NCBI RefSeq assembly: GCF_030010235.1
Contig: NZ_JASCRS010000001.1
Span: 62,001 to 126,000, forward strand
Source: Leucobacter sp. UT-8R-CII-1-4
GTDB lineage: Bacteria > Actinomycetota > Actinomycetes > Actinomycetales > Microbacteriaceae
Reading direction: 5' to 3'
DNA: 64,000 nucleotides
This document shows, one piece after another, positions 1 through 9,731 of the stretch. Position numbers and translations under genes: made by a program. Positions within the stretch are counted from its first letter, which is position 1. Each line of letters begins with the position of its first letter. Below the pieces are notes generated by a model, which saw nothing but the letters and a program-made list of their open reading frames with translations, searched no databases and was not told the DNA's origin.

Positions 1-51
1 TAACCGAATTAAACGATCACCCTGCTGCTGGCCGGGGCCGGGCAACGCCCA

Positions 52-540
52 CTAAGCGCGGGCGTCCCACCCGCTGCGCTCAATGACCAGGTCACCAATC
101 GGGTTCACACCGGGGCCCGCAGCGAGTGCGTGACCGAGCAGCGCGTGCAAGCATTTCACGCGAGTAGGCATGCCGCCGGCGCTAATACCTGCAACCTCAG
201 GCACCTCGCCGACGCTGTCACGATCGGCGATGTACTCAAGATGTGCGCGCTCATACTGGGCACGCATTTCTTCATCTTCGGCAAGCATCTCATTGAACTC
301 AACCATCATGCCGACAGCTTCGAGGCGAGATGCAGCAGCTACCGCCTCTGGATGGCAGAGGTAGTAGAAAGTTGGAAAAGGGCTGCCGTCTGGCAGCCGC
401 GGCGCGGTGGCAACCACAGCTGGCGACCCGTCGGAGGCGCGCGCTGCAATGCCAATCACTCCCCTGGCCTCACGGCCGAGTTGCTCGCTCACCGCAGCGA
501 TATCTGCTTCGGTGGGGGTCTCATACGGAGGTCTTGGCAT
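52..540 (-). CDS. DUF501 domain-containing protein
   Basis: Conserved actinobacterial protein of unknown biochemical role, 162 residues from the ATG at 540. The longer open frame to 624 would overlap the upstream gene heavily, so the start was placed at MPRPPYETP, where the stop codon of the FtsB-like gene overlaps the ATG as TAATG, a sign of translational coupling. The DUF501 core is recognisable in segments such as FPTFYYLCHP and PTRVKCLHALLGHALAAGPG, with a paired Cys/His element. In Actinobacteria this family lies between ftsB/divIC and an exopolyphosphatase gene, downstream of eno, and the same order is seen here as far as the window allows. Family call is confident; function is unknown. 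Confidence 0.85.
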   Translation of the reverse strand: MPRPPYETPTEADIAAVSEQLGREARGVIGIAARASDGSPAVVATAPRLPDGSPFPTFYYLCHPEAVAAASRLEAVGMMVEFNEMLAEDEEMRAQYERAHLEYIADRDSVGEVPEVAGISAGGMPTRVKCLHALLGHALAAGPGVNPIGDLVIERSGWDARA

Positions 541-998
541 TATTTGGTCTCTCCGCCCAGTTCTTCTGGGCTCGCGTTTGTGGTGCCGGCAGTCAACGTC
601 GAAACGGCGAGACTGCGGGCCCAATTACTTTCTGATGCGGTGAGCTTCTCGTTTGTCTTTTCGTCTGACTCTGGAGGAATCACGACGTCATCGATTACGC
701 TCAGCTGAATTTCGCCGGGCATCACATAGAACAGGCGGCCGCGCGCTTGTGAGCGCACATACGTCGGATCGAGCCACTTGGCTCGCTCTTCGTCTGCCTT
801 CGTTACCTGTTCATTTTGCAGGCGAACGCTCTCACGCAATTCGGAGAGTTCGCGCTGCTGCTGAATATAGGTGCTCAGCGTTGGACTAATGATCAGACCG
901 CCGACCACCACAAGAGCAACGATCAGCGCGGTGAAGCCGCTGAAGCGAAGGCTTGAGAACCAGTCCCCAAGCTCCTCGTTCACCCGTCGCTTCGCCAC
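540..998 (-). CDS. FtsB/DivIC-like septum formation initiator protein
   Basis: Small bitopic division protein, 152 residues. A cytoplasmic basic N-terminus is followed by one membrane segment (about residues 18-40, FTALIVALVVVGGLIISP) and then a coiled-coil stretch rich in Q, E, L and R (residues 44-75). A short conserved block, YVRSQARGRLFYVMPGE, is typical of the FtsB/DivIC family. In the family this protein joins FtsQ and FtsL at the septum. The start is GTG at 998 with AGGA about nine bases upstream. It sits 37 bases after eno and overlaps the DUF501 gene by one base, so the three probably form one transcript. The C-terminal Ser/Thr-rich tail after residue 110 is poorly conserved. Confidence 0.85.
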   Translation of the reverse strand: MAKRRVNEELGDWFSSLRFSGFTALIVALVVVGGLIISPTLSTYIQQQRELSELRESVRLQNEQVTKADEERAKWLDPTYVRSQARGRLFYVMPGEIQLSVIDDVVIPPESDEKTNEKLTASESNWARSLAVSTLTAGTTNASPEELGGETK

Positions 999-1035
999 GC
1001 TGATCGTTCCTAGTGTCTAGTTTTGCAGGGCTAAA

Positions 1036-2325
<1,290 letters not shown>

Positions 2326-2436
2326 CTAGGGTTCAGGGAGTGGGAACAGAAACAGTTTAGCCGGGCTTGGCAGCTGTGCGCGCCCCGGAGCTGCACAGCT
2401 CATGAATAGCTGCGCCTCTCCAGGGCGTCGGTCTGT

Positions 2437-2865
2437 TTACGATTCGGTGTATGCATCCGGCCCTTGCTCGGCCGCAGCAGGCTCCATGAACAGAAATTCA
2501 AGGATGTTGCCATCTGGATCTTCGAGGGTACGCGAATACATAAATCCGTGATCCTGCGCGGGTCTTGGTTCTGCACCGCCGGCTGCGATACCGAGCGCTA
2601 GCACCTGATCGACTTCTTCACGAGAATCCCTGGTGAAGGCAATAATTGCCGCAGCGGTTTCACGCGTGTTTGCAACCTTCTTATCGGTAAAGGTTGCGAA
2701 GAATGACCTGGTCAAGATCATGAAATAGATTTGCTCGTTCCAGACGATTGAGGCCGCGTTTTCGTCAGTGAAAAGCGGATTAATCTCACAGCCGAGAGCC
2801 GTGTAAAACGCCTTTGCGCGCTCAAGATCATCGGTGGGAAGGTTGACGAAAATCATGGTGCTCAT
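2437..2865 (-). CDS. VOC (glyoxalase/bleomycin resistance) family protein
   Basis: 142-residue protein of the vicinal oxygen chelate superfamily. Paired beta-alpha-beta-beta-beta modules are suggested by IFVNLPTDDLERAKAFYTALG near the N-terminus and GFMYSRTLEDPDGNILEFLFM near the C-terminus. The terminal DPDGNILEF segment carries the Glu that usually binds metal in this fold. The first half lacks an obvious metal ligand, so substrate and activity cannot be predicted; many such proteins are described only as lactoylglutathione lyase-like. AGAAGG lies about nine bases upstream of the ATG. It follows hisS on the same strand after a 290-base gap with hairpins, so it probably has its own promoter. 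Confidence 0.85.
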   Translation of the reverse strand: MSTMIFVNLPTDDLERAKAFYTALGCEINPLFTDENAASIVWNEQIYFMILTRSFFATFTDKKVANTRETAAAIIAFTRDSREEVDQVLALGIAAGGAEPRPAQDHGFMYSRTLEDPDGNILEFLFMEPAAAEQGPDAYTES

Positions 2866-3071
2866 GGCGGATGCCCTTCTCTGGCTGACGTTGCCTTACG
2901 GAACCGACATGCTGCCGGGGCCGCTTTTTCAGCCTGACATCTACAACATTTCTGGTCAATGCTTGTTCACTGAACTTGGTGCGATCATGCAGCAATCGCT
3001 CAGCTCTTTGGGTGCGGGCGATCCAACGTGCCTGCTTTCAAACACAAACGCCAGTGGCGTGAAAGCGCCGA

Positions 3072-3143
3072 GTGGATACGAAACTGCCCAGTGGATACGC
3101 GGGAAAACTCCCTAAGGTATCCACTGGGCAACAACGTATCCAG
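3072..3143. repeat. Four-copy GTGGATAC inverted-repeat array, probable hisS terminator
   Basis: Four copies of an eight-base word are arranged symmetrically: GTGGATAC at 3072 and 3091, then its complement GTATCCAC at 3117 and a one-base variant at 3136. The spacing within each pair is 19 bases. The inner pair extends to a perfect 14-bp inverted repeat (3085-3098 and 3117-3130) with an 18-base loop that itself contains GGGA/TCCC. The array starts 16 bases after the hisS stop on the hisS strand, so it can form a terminator, but no long T-run follows. It lies in the gene-free stretch 2866-3158, which otherwise shows nothing except the presumed promoter of the VOC gene. Confidence 0.6.
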
Positions 3144-3158
3144 TGAGCGAAAAAGCGG

Positions 3159-4463
3159 CTAGCTCAGCGAGCGCAGCTCAAGCTTGTCGACGTCGCGCAC
3201 ACCAGCAGCAACGTTCGCGAAACTGGTGAAACCCTCTGCCGAAACCCGATCGAGCAGCGCCTTCATGTTCTTCTGGCGGCGCTCAAGACGAACCCGATGC
3301 CCGCGAGCAACCAGCTCGTTCTTGAGGGCGGTCAGATCGTTGGCCTCAGCATCGCGATCGAAAACCAGCGCGACAGCTTCTGGCCCCTCGCCCGCTGGCA
3401 ATTCAATCAGGTCAACCACACGCTCGAAGCCGATCGAGAAACCGACCGCAGGCACATCTTGGCCGAGGAACCTTCCGACCATCCCGTCGTAGCGGCCGCC
3501 ACCGCCAACCGAGCTGCCCGACCCGGGGTGCGCGATTTCAAAGATGGTGCCGGTGTAGTACCCCATGCCTCGCACAAGCGTTGGATCAAATTGCACGGTG
3601 ACGCCCTGAGGCAATGAGCCATGAAGTGCCGCACCAAGTTCAGCAAGGCTCGCAATTCCTGCCGCGGCCAGCTCGTTATTGGAAATTCCAATAACCGAGG
3701 AGGAAATGGCATTACCGGTGAGCTCGATGCCGTCTTGCAGCAACGGCTCAACCGAGGCAAGTACCTCGCCGACCTTCTCGGCGGCGCTCGCGTCGATTCC
3801 GCGCAGCTCCTCGACCACACCCGAGGCACCGATCTTGTCGAGCTTGTCGATGGTGATAAGCGCGCGCTCGTGCACCGCAGCGTCAAAGCCACAAGCAGCA
3901 AGCAGCCCAAAAAGCACTCGACGATCATTCACACGAATGACGCAATCCTCAAGCCCAAGTGCCGCAAGCGCCTGCGAGGTCGCGGTGATCAATTCAATTT
4001 CAGCCAGCAACCCCGACTCGCCAATAATGTCGATATCGGCCTGCACAAACTGACGGTAGCGCCCCTTCTGTGGGCGCTCTGCACGCCAGACCGGTCCGAT
4101 CTGCAGCGAACGGAACACCGGCGGCAATTCTGCCCGGTGGCTGGCATAAAAACGAGTGAGCGGAACCGTGAGGTCGAAGCGCAAGCCTAGATCGGCGAGT
4201 TGCTCCGCGTTTCCGCTCTCGGCGGCTGCGGCGAGCGCGTCAGCGCTGATCCCCCGCTTTAAAATCGAGAACGAAAGCTTCTCGTTGTCGCCACCCAAAC
4301 CGGCATGCAGTCGCGAATAATCTTCGACAACTGGGGTCTCGATCTCGTCGAAACCGTGCGAACGATAGACACCCTTGATGATGCCCAGCGCGTGTTCGCG
4401 GCGAGCCTTGTCAGCGGGGAGAAAATCGCGCATTCCGCGCGGTGGATTTACCGGATTAGCCAT
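3159..4463 (-). CDS. hisS: Histidyl-tRNA synthetase
   Basis: Class II aminoacyl-tRNA synthetase charging tRNA-His; 434 residues. Motif 1 lies around GFDEIETPVVEDY. Motif 2 is seen in GPVWRAERPQKGRYRQFVQ. The histidine-specific block LVRGMGYYTGTIFEI follows, then motif 3 in VGGGGRYDGMVGRF and VGFSIGFERV. The C-terminal anticodon-binding region begins near GPEAVALVFDRD. The start at 4463 gives the standard MANPVNPPRGMRDFLP opening. A 23-base sequence centred on a perfect palindrome (3675-3697) lies inside the coding region and also occurs just upstream of the gene; see the repeat entries. Confidence 0.96.
   Translation of the reverse strand: MANPVNPPRGMRDFLPADKARREHALGIIKGVYRSHGFDEIETPVVEDYSRLHAGLGGDNEKLSFSILKRGISADALAAAAESGNAEQLADLGLRFDLTVPLTRFYASHRAELPPVFRSLQIGPVWRAERPQKGRYRQFVQADIDIIGESGLLAEIELITATSQALAALGLEDCVIRVNDRRVLFGLLAACGFDAAVHERALITIDKLDKIGASGVVEELRGIDASAAEKVGEVLASVEPLLQDGIELTGNAISSSVIGISNNELAAAGIASLAELGAALHGSLPQGVTVQFDPTLVRGMGYYTGTIFEIAHPGSGSSVGGGGRYDGMVGRFLGQDVPAVGFSIGFERVVDLIELPAGEGPEAVALVFDRDAEANDLTALKNELVARGHRVRLERRQKNMKALLDRVSAEGFTSFANVAAGVRDVDKLELRSLS
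3675..3697. repeat. 23-bp palindrome-centred repeat, copy inside hisS
   Basis: Exact 23-base copy of the sequence at 4555-4577. The core has 10-base arms, GTTATTGGAA and its complement, around one central A. Here it is part of the hisS coding sequence and encodes the ISNN segment after SSSVIG. Two exact copies 880 bases apart are unlikely by chance. The sequence could be a protein-binding site or a trace of a mobile palindromic element. Confidence 0.7.
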
Positions 4464-4551
4464 AGTGCTTCCATTCTTCCATCTGTTGGCAAGTTCTTAC
4501 GACCCGGTACAAAGAAGTTCGAGCCGCGAAGGTGGCGGAGCAGCCCACTCA

Positions 4552-4578
4552 CCGGTTATTGGAAATTCCAATAACCGG
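4552..4578. repeat. 27-bp perfect palindrome after mazG, second copy of the hisS repeat
   Basis: Perfect palindrome with 13-base arms (CCGGTTATTGGAA and complement) around a single A. It starts two bases past the mazG stop on the mazG strand and lies about 90 bases before the hisS start. It shares 23 exact bases with 3675-3697. It could act as a mazG terminator hairpin, but there is no T-run and almost no loop, so a dimeric-protein operator for hisS is equally possible. Confidence 0.65.
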
Positions 4579-4579
4579 G

Positions 4580-5326
4580 CTAGGGGTCGAGCCGATCAGC
4601 AAGCCGGTTGGTGGCCAGACGCAGCGCGCGGTCTGGGTCGAGCCCCGCCGCGTTTGCTTGCATAATTAGCGCGAGGATCGCATCACCAAGCTCTTGCTCA
4701 CCAAGCATGGGCGACGAATCGGCCACAGCTCCGGCAACCGGCTCAGGCGACGATTCAGCAGCAGCAGCCACACCAGATCCAGCAGACGTCTTGTCCTCCG
4801 TCTCAGCCGCGGGGTCAAGCAATTGGGCACGTTTCAGACGTTCCACCACTTTGGCTGAACGCGCAAGCGTTGGCATTCCAGCGGGAATCCCCTCAAGGGC
4901 ACCGCGCGAACCGCGCCGCTCCCCCGCGGCGTCTTCTTTTAAGCGCTCCCATTCAGCGTTCAACTCGTCAACACTCAGATAGCCTCGGTCACCAAACACG
5001 TGCGGGTGCCGGGCCTGCAACTTTTCTGAGAGTGCGTGGCCAATCGAGTTCAGGTCGTAGCCCTCGCCGTCTCGTTCAGCCAGCACAGCGTGAAAAAGCA
5101 CCTGGTAAAGCACATCGCCAAGTTCACCCGAAACCTCCTCTGCCGGAAGATTTCGCTCAATCGCATCAACAAACTCTGCCGATTCTTCAATGAGGTACGG
5201 CACCAGGGTCTCGTGAGTTTGCACTGCATGCCATGCGCAACCATCGGGAAACACCATGCGTCTGACGGTGGCAAGTGCCGCTTCGACGCCGTGTTGCTCT
5301 GGCAGACCTGATTCGCTGGTAACCAT
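4580..5326 (-). CDS. mazG: MazG family nucleoside triphosphate pyrophosphohydrolase
   Basis: House-cleaning enzyme that in this family hydrolyses (d)NTPs to monophosphates and pyrophosphate; 248 residues. The metal-binding EExxE...ExxD pattern is visible in LIEESAEFVDAIERN and SGELGDVLYQVLFHAV (residues 46-80). The domain continues with HALSEKLQARHPHVFGDRGY and LNAEWERLKEDAAGE. An Ala/Ser/Glu-rich linker (about residues 170-205) separates this from a second, degenerate helical part, LGDAILALIMQANAAGLDPDRAL. The linker makes it an expanded variant. The gene is upstream of hisS on the same strand, separated by the palindrome at 4552-4578. mazG near mfd and eno is usual in Actinobacteria. Confidence 0.9.
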   Translation of the reverse strand: MVTSESGLPEQHGVEAALATVRRMVFPDGCAWHAVQTHETLVPYLIEESAEFVDAIERNLPAEEVSGELGDVLYQVLFHAVLAERDGEGYDLNSIGHALSEKLQARHPHVFGDRGYLSVDELNAEWERLKEDAAGERRGSRGALEGIPAGMPTLARSAKVVERLKRAQLLDPAAETEDKTSAGSGVAAAAESSPEPVAGAVADSSPMLGEQELGDAILALIMQANAAGLDPDRALRLATNRLADRLDP

Positions 5327-5363
5327 ACAGGGAACCCTATCTTGCGAGGGCTACCATCGACTC

Positions 5364-5855
5364 ATGCCCAACTCGCTTTTCGCCGCGCGTGCCGGCGGGA
5401 TCCTCGCGATCACCGCGCTCGCATGCAGCGTCACCGCCTGCGCAGCCGAACCAGAACTCAGCTTCGCTCCCCCCACAATGGCACCCGAGCAGTCAGTAAT
5501 AGAGGCCTGCGCGATTTCGGGCGATCAGATCAATCAGCTCACCGCCGAAGCGGAACAGCAGATTCGTGATGGCATCGATCAGGCTGGCGCCGATCTTGCT
5601 AGCGGCAAACTCCCGAGAATCGAACTGTTTTCTGAAACCTTCGACAGCACGCTCGCCGAGCTCGAAGCCCAGATCAGTAATTATGAAGTGGTCGGCGCGA
5701 TAGAAGAGGTGCGTCTGGCAGCCCAGGGTTTTGGTGATATTCAGGCGCCCGACTCACTGTTTGGTGCGGCAGGTTACGTCACCTCGCTGGTTAAGCAGTC
5801 CGGGCAATTGGCTGATGCCGCTAAGAACTTGCAGTCGCTCTGCAACGCGGGCTAG
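5364..5855 (+). CDS. Putative small lipoprotein, function unknown
   Basis: 163 residues from the ATG at 5364. The N-terminus is a lipoprotein signal: a short polar start, a hydrophobic run (GGILAITALACS) and the lipobox VTAC with the lipidated Cys near residue 26. The mature part is acidic and probably helical (DQINQLTAEAEQQIRDGIDQ, FDSTLAELEAQISNYE). It contains one further Cys near the C-terminus, in LQSLCNAG. An upstream in-frame extension to 5256 overlaps mazG and lacks a signal, so it was rejected. The gene diverges from mazG, with only 37 bases between start codons, and is followed by a bidirectional terminator. No family was recognised; comparable lipoproteins occur beside mfd/mazG in related bacteria. 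Confidence 0.8.
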   Translation: MPNSLFAARAGGILAITALACSVTACAAEPELSFAPPTMAPEQSVIEACAISGDQINQLTAEAEQQIRDGIDQAGADLASGKLPRIELFSETFDSTLAELEAQISNYEVVGAIEEVRLAAQGFGDIQAPDSLFGAAGYVTSLVKQSGQLADAAKNLQSLCNAG

Positions 5856-5860
5856 CAGGG

Positions 5861-5878
5861 CTAGCTAGCTAGCTAGCT
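5861..5878. repeat. (CTAG)4 tandem tetranucleotide
   Basis: Four tandem CTAG units plus CT, six bases after the lipoprotein stop codon, with a further CTAG at that stop codon itself. CTAG is usually rare in bacterial genomes, so a tandem run is notable. It lies between the stop and the terminator hairpin at 5888-5924. Confidence 0.8.
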
Positions 5879-5887
5879 GCGCACAGC

Positions 5888-5924
5888 AAAAGGACGAGAA
5901 CATATCAACTGTTCTCGTCCTTTT
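5888..5924. terminator. Bidirectional rho-independent terminator
   Basis: Perfect 14-bp inverted repeat (AAAAGGACGAGAAC and complement) with a nine-base loop, between the convergent lipoprotein gene and mfd. A-rich and T-rich flanks give a T-run in both directions, so it can terminate both transcripts. Confidence 0.9.
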
Positions 5925-5984
5925 CTTTGCCTAGGTGTAGCGGGCCGCCCACGGCCACGGCCCGCAACCTCAGTGAGGCCCGCT

Positions 5985-8900
5985 TTATTTCGCTGGATCA
6001 GGCTGCGTCTGACCGGCAACCGGTTCTGGCTCAAGCAGCGCGGTGAATACCGCACCCGCCCAGGCAATGATGTCGCCGTCAAATGGTGCCGCTCCGCCAC
6101 GACCCACTCCTGAGAGAGGGCTGCGCGAGGTCGGTCCGCTTTCAGGCAACGGAATCTGCAGCGACTTGGTCGCTTCGGTATAACGTGCGCCACGGTACAG
6201 GCGATTCATGCGCATCTGACGTGAACCAGGCAGCACAACCGGTTCAATTCGCAGGGTATTTCCACTCGCGACCACCTTCGAGAGGCCAAGCAGCGAGGCT
6301 CGCCTACGCAGGCTCGAAATCGCGGCGAGACGCTGCACCTCAAGCGGCGGCTCACCATAGCGATCGGTGAGTTCCTCGAGCACAAGGGCAACATGATCTT
6401 CGGGAGCTTGCGGGTGGGATGCGGCCGAGAACTTTTGGTACGCCTCAAGACGCAGTCGCTCACTCTCGACATAGTCTTCAGGAATGTGCGCGTCGAGCGG
6501 CAGTTCAAGCGAGAGCTCGTTCGTGCCAGCTACTTCTTCGCCCTTAAACGTCGAGACGGCTTCGCCGATCATGCGCAGATAGAGGTCAAAGCCGACACCG
6601 GCGATATGGCCCGACTGTTCGCCACCAAGCAGATTGCCCGCGCCACGCAGCTCGAGGTCTTTCAGAGCCACTTGCATGCCCGAACCGAGTTCGTTATTGG
6701 CAGCGATGGTGTCGAGGCGTTCGTGTGCGTGCTCAGTGAGCGGCTTGTCAGGGTCGTACAAGAAGTACGCGTAGGCGCGCTCACGGCTGCGGCCAACACG
6801 ACCGCGCAACTGGTGCAGCTGACTCAGACCGTACTTATCGGCCGCATCAATAATGATGGTGTTGGCGTTAGCAATATCGAGACCGGTCTCAATGATTGTG
6901 GTTGAGACCAGCACGTCGTATTTGCGCTCCCAGAAATCCACAACTACCTGTTCGAGTTGGTGCTCGTTCAGCTTTCCGTGGGCGACCGCAACGCGAGCCT
7001 CTGGCACAAGTTCTGCGATTTGCGCGGCAACACGGTTGATTGACTGTACGCGGTTGTGCACGAAGAACACCTGGCCCTCGCGCAGCAGCTCGCGGCGCAC
7101 CGCCGCAATGATCTGCTTGTCGCTTCTTGGGCCGACAAAGGTAAGAATCGGATGGCGATCCTCGGGTGCCGTTGCCAGGGTCGACATCTCTCGAATTCCG
7201 GTGACCGCCATTTCGAGGGTGCGCGGAATCGGGGTGGCGCTCATGGCAAGAATGTCAACATTGGTTTTCAGCTTCTTGAGCTGATCTTTGTGTTCGACAC
7301 CAAAACGCTGCTCCTCATCGATAATGACGAGGCCAATATCTTTGTACTTCACCTGATCTGTCAGCAGTCGGTGGGTACCAATTACGATATCGACGGTGCC
7401 AGCTGCGAGGCCGTCGAGGGTGTCCTTAGACTCTTTCTCGGTCTGAAAACGGCTGAGCGCTCGAAGTCGAACCGGGAATCCAGCCATACGATCCTGGAAC
7501 GTTTCGAGATGCTGCTTCACCAAAAGAGTCGTCGGCACCAGAACGGCTACCTGCTTGCCGTCTTGCACTGCCTTAAATGCCGCGCGCACTGCGACCTCGG
7601 TCTTACCAAAGCCAACATCGCCAGAGACCAGACGATCCATCGGAATCGAGCGTTCCATGTCACGCTTAATCTCGTCGATTGTGGTGAGCTGGTCGCGGGT
7701 CTCGGCGTATGGGAACGCTTCTTCGAGTTCGTGTTGCCAGGGAGTGTCTGGGCTAAATGCGTGGCCCTTCGAGGCGACTCGGGCCGAGTAGAGCTTCACT
7801 AGCTCAACGGCAATATCGCGAACCGCCTTGCGCGCCTTCTTCTTCGCGGTTGCCCAGTCGCTACCACCCATTTTTGAAAGAGCTGGTGCTTCGCCACCAA
7901 CGTACCGTGAGAGTTGATCAAGCTGATCAGTTGGCACGTAAAGTTTGTCCTTAGGCATGCCGCGCTTGGTTGAGGCGTATTCAAGTACCAAGTATTCGCG
8001 CAGCGCCTTGGCCGCTCCACCGCGAGGATCACGCCCACCAGTGGGCACCATTCGCTGAGTCAATTCAACGAACTGACCGATACCGTGCGTCTCATGCACC
8101 ACATAGTCGCCTGGTTGCAATTGCAGTGGATCGACCACGTTTTTGCCGCGACGCTTGGCAAGTTTGCTTGGCGCAGAGTGCTGGCTCACTGTTCGGCCGA
8201 AGAACTCGGCTTCGCTCACGAGCATCAGTTTCGCTTCGTCGCTCTCGAAACCAAGCCAGGCGGTACCGGGCGTCAGATAAATCACGCCGTCTTCGAGTTC
8301 TGTCGGTAGCTGGTCCACCATTCGAGCAGCAAATCCAGCGTCAGCAAGCACGTCGCGAGCACGCTCAACAAGGCCGACGCCCTGAGCGGTCACCACGATC
8401 TGCCAACCAATCTTCACTCGTGCCTTGAGCGCCTCAATCGTAGCGGCCCCGGCGTCGGCCCCGGGGGTCGGTCGTGGCAGCGCACGACCACGCACGACTA
8501 CCTGCCCAGATGCCTGCGAGAGTTTTGCGACGAAGTCTTCTGCTTCGTCTTCATCAAGTGCGGCAGCTGTCTCCGCGCCTACGGCTTCGGCCATAAGCGA
8601 TTCAGCGCCTGGCAGCTCTTCGCCCGCATCGTTCACGAAACCGGAGATGGTCTGCCAAGGGCGACGACCTGCGGCGGCTTTCAGCTCTCGCATGGAGAGC
8701 ATTCCGTGATCGTCGGTCGGCACAGGTGCGTCTGCGCCAGCTGTTGCGGCGGTCCAGGCTGCCTCCAAGAACTCCCGGTTGGTATCGGCGAGGCTCACAG
8801 CGCGACCGGCCACTCGTTCTGGCGAGAGCACCATCACCGCGGTCTGTTCTGGCAGCAGTGCGGTGAGCGGCTGCAGGCCGGGTAGAAGTTGCGGCAGCAG

Positions 8901-9731
8901 ACTTTCCATACCCTCGACCGCGATACCTTGCGCGATCTTTTCGAGCAGAGTGCTGAGCGCCGGATACTTTGGCAAAAGCTCTTCGGCACGCGCGCGCACA
9001 TCGTCAGTGAGCAAGAGCTCCCGTGCCGGCCACAGTTCAATCAGGGGCAGCGGATCGCCAGCACTGCGCTGGTCGCTCACCGCAAATCGGCGAATCTGAT
9101 CTACTTCATCGCCAAAAAAGTCCACGCGTACGGCTTGCTCAGCCGTTGGCGGAAAGACATCAAGAATGCCGCCGCGCACCGCGAACTCACCACGCCTGGT
9201 CACCATATCGACCCGCGAATATGCGGTTTGCACGAGCCTTGCCGCAATCTGCTCAAGCCCGAGGCTGTCGGCGCCCGCTTTCAACACGATCGGCTCGGCG
9301 GATGCTGCGTGTGGCGAAACTGGTTGCAGCGCAGCCCGCACTGAGGCGACGAGTACAAGCGGTTTCGAAGAGTCTTCGTGCCCAAAATCACGAAGCAGTC
9401 TGAGCGCCGCCGCACGTCGACCAACGGTTTCGGCGCTCGGGCTCAGCCGTTCATGTGGCAGGGTTTCCCAGGCCGGAAACTCCGCCGTTACGGCTTCTGG
9501 CACGAGCGAGGCGAGCGAGGATCGCATGGCCTCTGCTTCACGGCTCGTCGCGGCAATCACCAGCACCGCACCGCGTTCGCCCTGCTGCATTCGTCGCCGC
9601 AGTAGACCAGCGATTAGGGCAGGCCGAAGTGGTTCAGCTACCGCAAAGTCTGCGTTCTCTGTTGCGGCATCGAGCGCATCGGCGAACGAGTCAGCGCGGG
9701 TAAGTAGTTGGTCTAGTCCGTTCAGGCTCAT
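5985..9731 (-). CDS. mfd: Transcription-repair coupling factor
   Basis: 1248-residue ATP-dependent translocase that removes stalled RNA polymerase and recruits UvrA. The N-terminal third is the UvrB-like damage-recognition part. The RNA polymerase interaction domain starts near LQPGDYVVHETHGIGQFVEL. The motor follows, with Walker A GDVGFGKTE, the DEEQ box (VIIDEEQRFGVEHKDQL), motif III SATPIPRTLEM, and the RecG-like segment GLDIANANTIIIDAADKYG, then the C-terminal TRCF domain (ELTDRYGEPPLEVQRL). Full length for the family. The start overlaps the pth stop as ATGA, so translation of the two genes is probably coupled. Confidence 0.97.
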   Translation of the reverse strand: MSLNGLDQLLTRADSFADALDAATENADFAVAEPLRPALIAGLLRRRMQQGERGAVLVIAATSREAEAMRSSLASLVPEAVTAEFPAWETLPHERLSPSAETVGRRAAALRLLRDFGHEDSSKPLVLVASVRAALQPVSPHAASAEPIVLKAGADSLGLEQIAARLVQTAYSRVDMVTRRGEFAVRGGILDVFPPTAEQAVRVDFFGDEVDQIRRFAVSDQRSAGDPLPLIELWPARELLLTDDVRARAEELLPKYPALSTLLEKIAQGIAVEGMESLLPQLLPGLQPLTALLPEQTAVMVLSPERVAGRAVSLADTNREFLEAAWTAATAGADAPVPTDDHGMLSMRELKAAAGRRPWQTISGFVNDAGEELPGAESLMAEAVGAETAAALDEDEAEDFVAKLSQASGQVVVRGRALPRPTPGADAGAATIEALKARVKIGWQIVVTAQGVGLVERARDVLADAGFAARMVDQLPTELEDGVIYLTPGTAWLGFESDEAKLMLVSEAEFFGRTVSQHSAPSKLAKRRGKNVVDPLQLQPGDYVVHETHGIGQFVELTQRMVPTGGRDPRGGAAKALREYLVLEYASTKRGMPKDKLYVPTDQLDQLSRYVGGEAPALSKMGGSDWATAKKKARKAVRDIAVELVKLYSARVASKGHAFSPDTPWQHELEEAFPYAETRDQLTTIDEIKRDMERSIPMDRLVSGDVGFGKTEVAVRAAFKAVQDGKQVAVLVPTTLLVKQHLETFQDRMAGFPVRLRALSRFQTEKESKDTLDGLAAGTVDIVIGTHRLLTDQVKYKDIGLVIIDEEQRFGVEHKDQLKKLKTNVDILAMSATPIPRTLEMAVTGIREMSTLATAPEDRHPILTFVGPRSDKQIIAAVRRELLREGQVFFVHNRVQSINRVAAQIAELVPEARVAVAHGKLNEHQLEQVVVDFWERKYDVLVSTTIIETGLDIANANTIIIDAADKYGLSQLHQLRGRVGRSRERAYAYFLYDPDKPLTEHAHERLDTIAANNELGSGMQVALKDLELRGAGNLLGGEQSGHIAGVGFDLYLRMIGEAVSTFKGEEVAGTNELSLELPLDAHIPEDYVESERLRLEAYQKFSAASHPQAPEDHVALVLEELTDRYGEPPLEVQRLAAISSLRRRASLLGLSKVVASGNTLRIEPVVLPGSRQMRMNRLYRGARYTEATKSLQIPLPESGPTSRSPLSGVGRGGAAPFDGDIIAWAGAVFTALLEPEPVAGQTQPDPAK

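Noticed and set aside
1..45. Open minus-strand frame that could be the start of an exopolyphosphatase (ppx/gppA) gene
   Set aside because: Only 15 codons are visible and no diagnostic motif is reached; the idea rests on gene order in relatives alone.
2834..3115. Plus-strand frame of 93 codons between the VOC gene and hisS
   Set aside because: Overlaps the VOC start, no SD, and no recognisable protein pattern; the stretch is better explained by the inverted-repeat array and a promoter.
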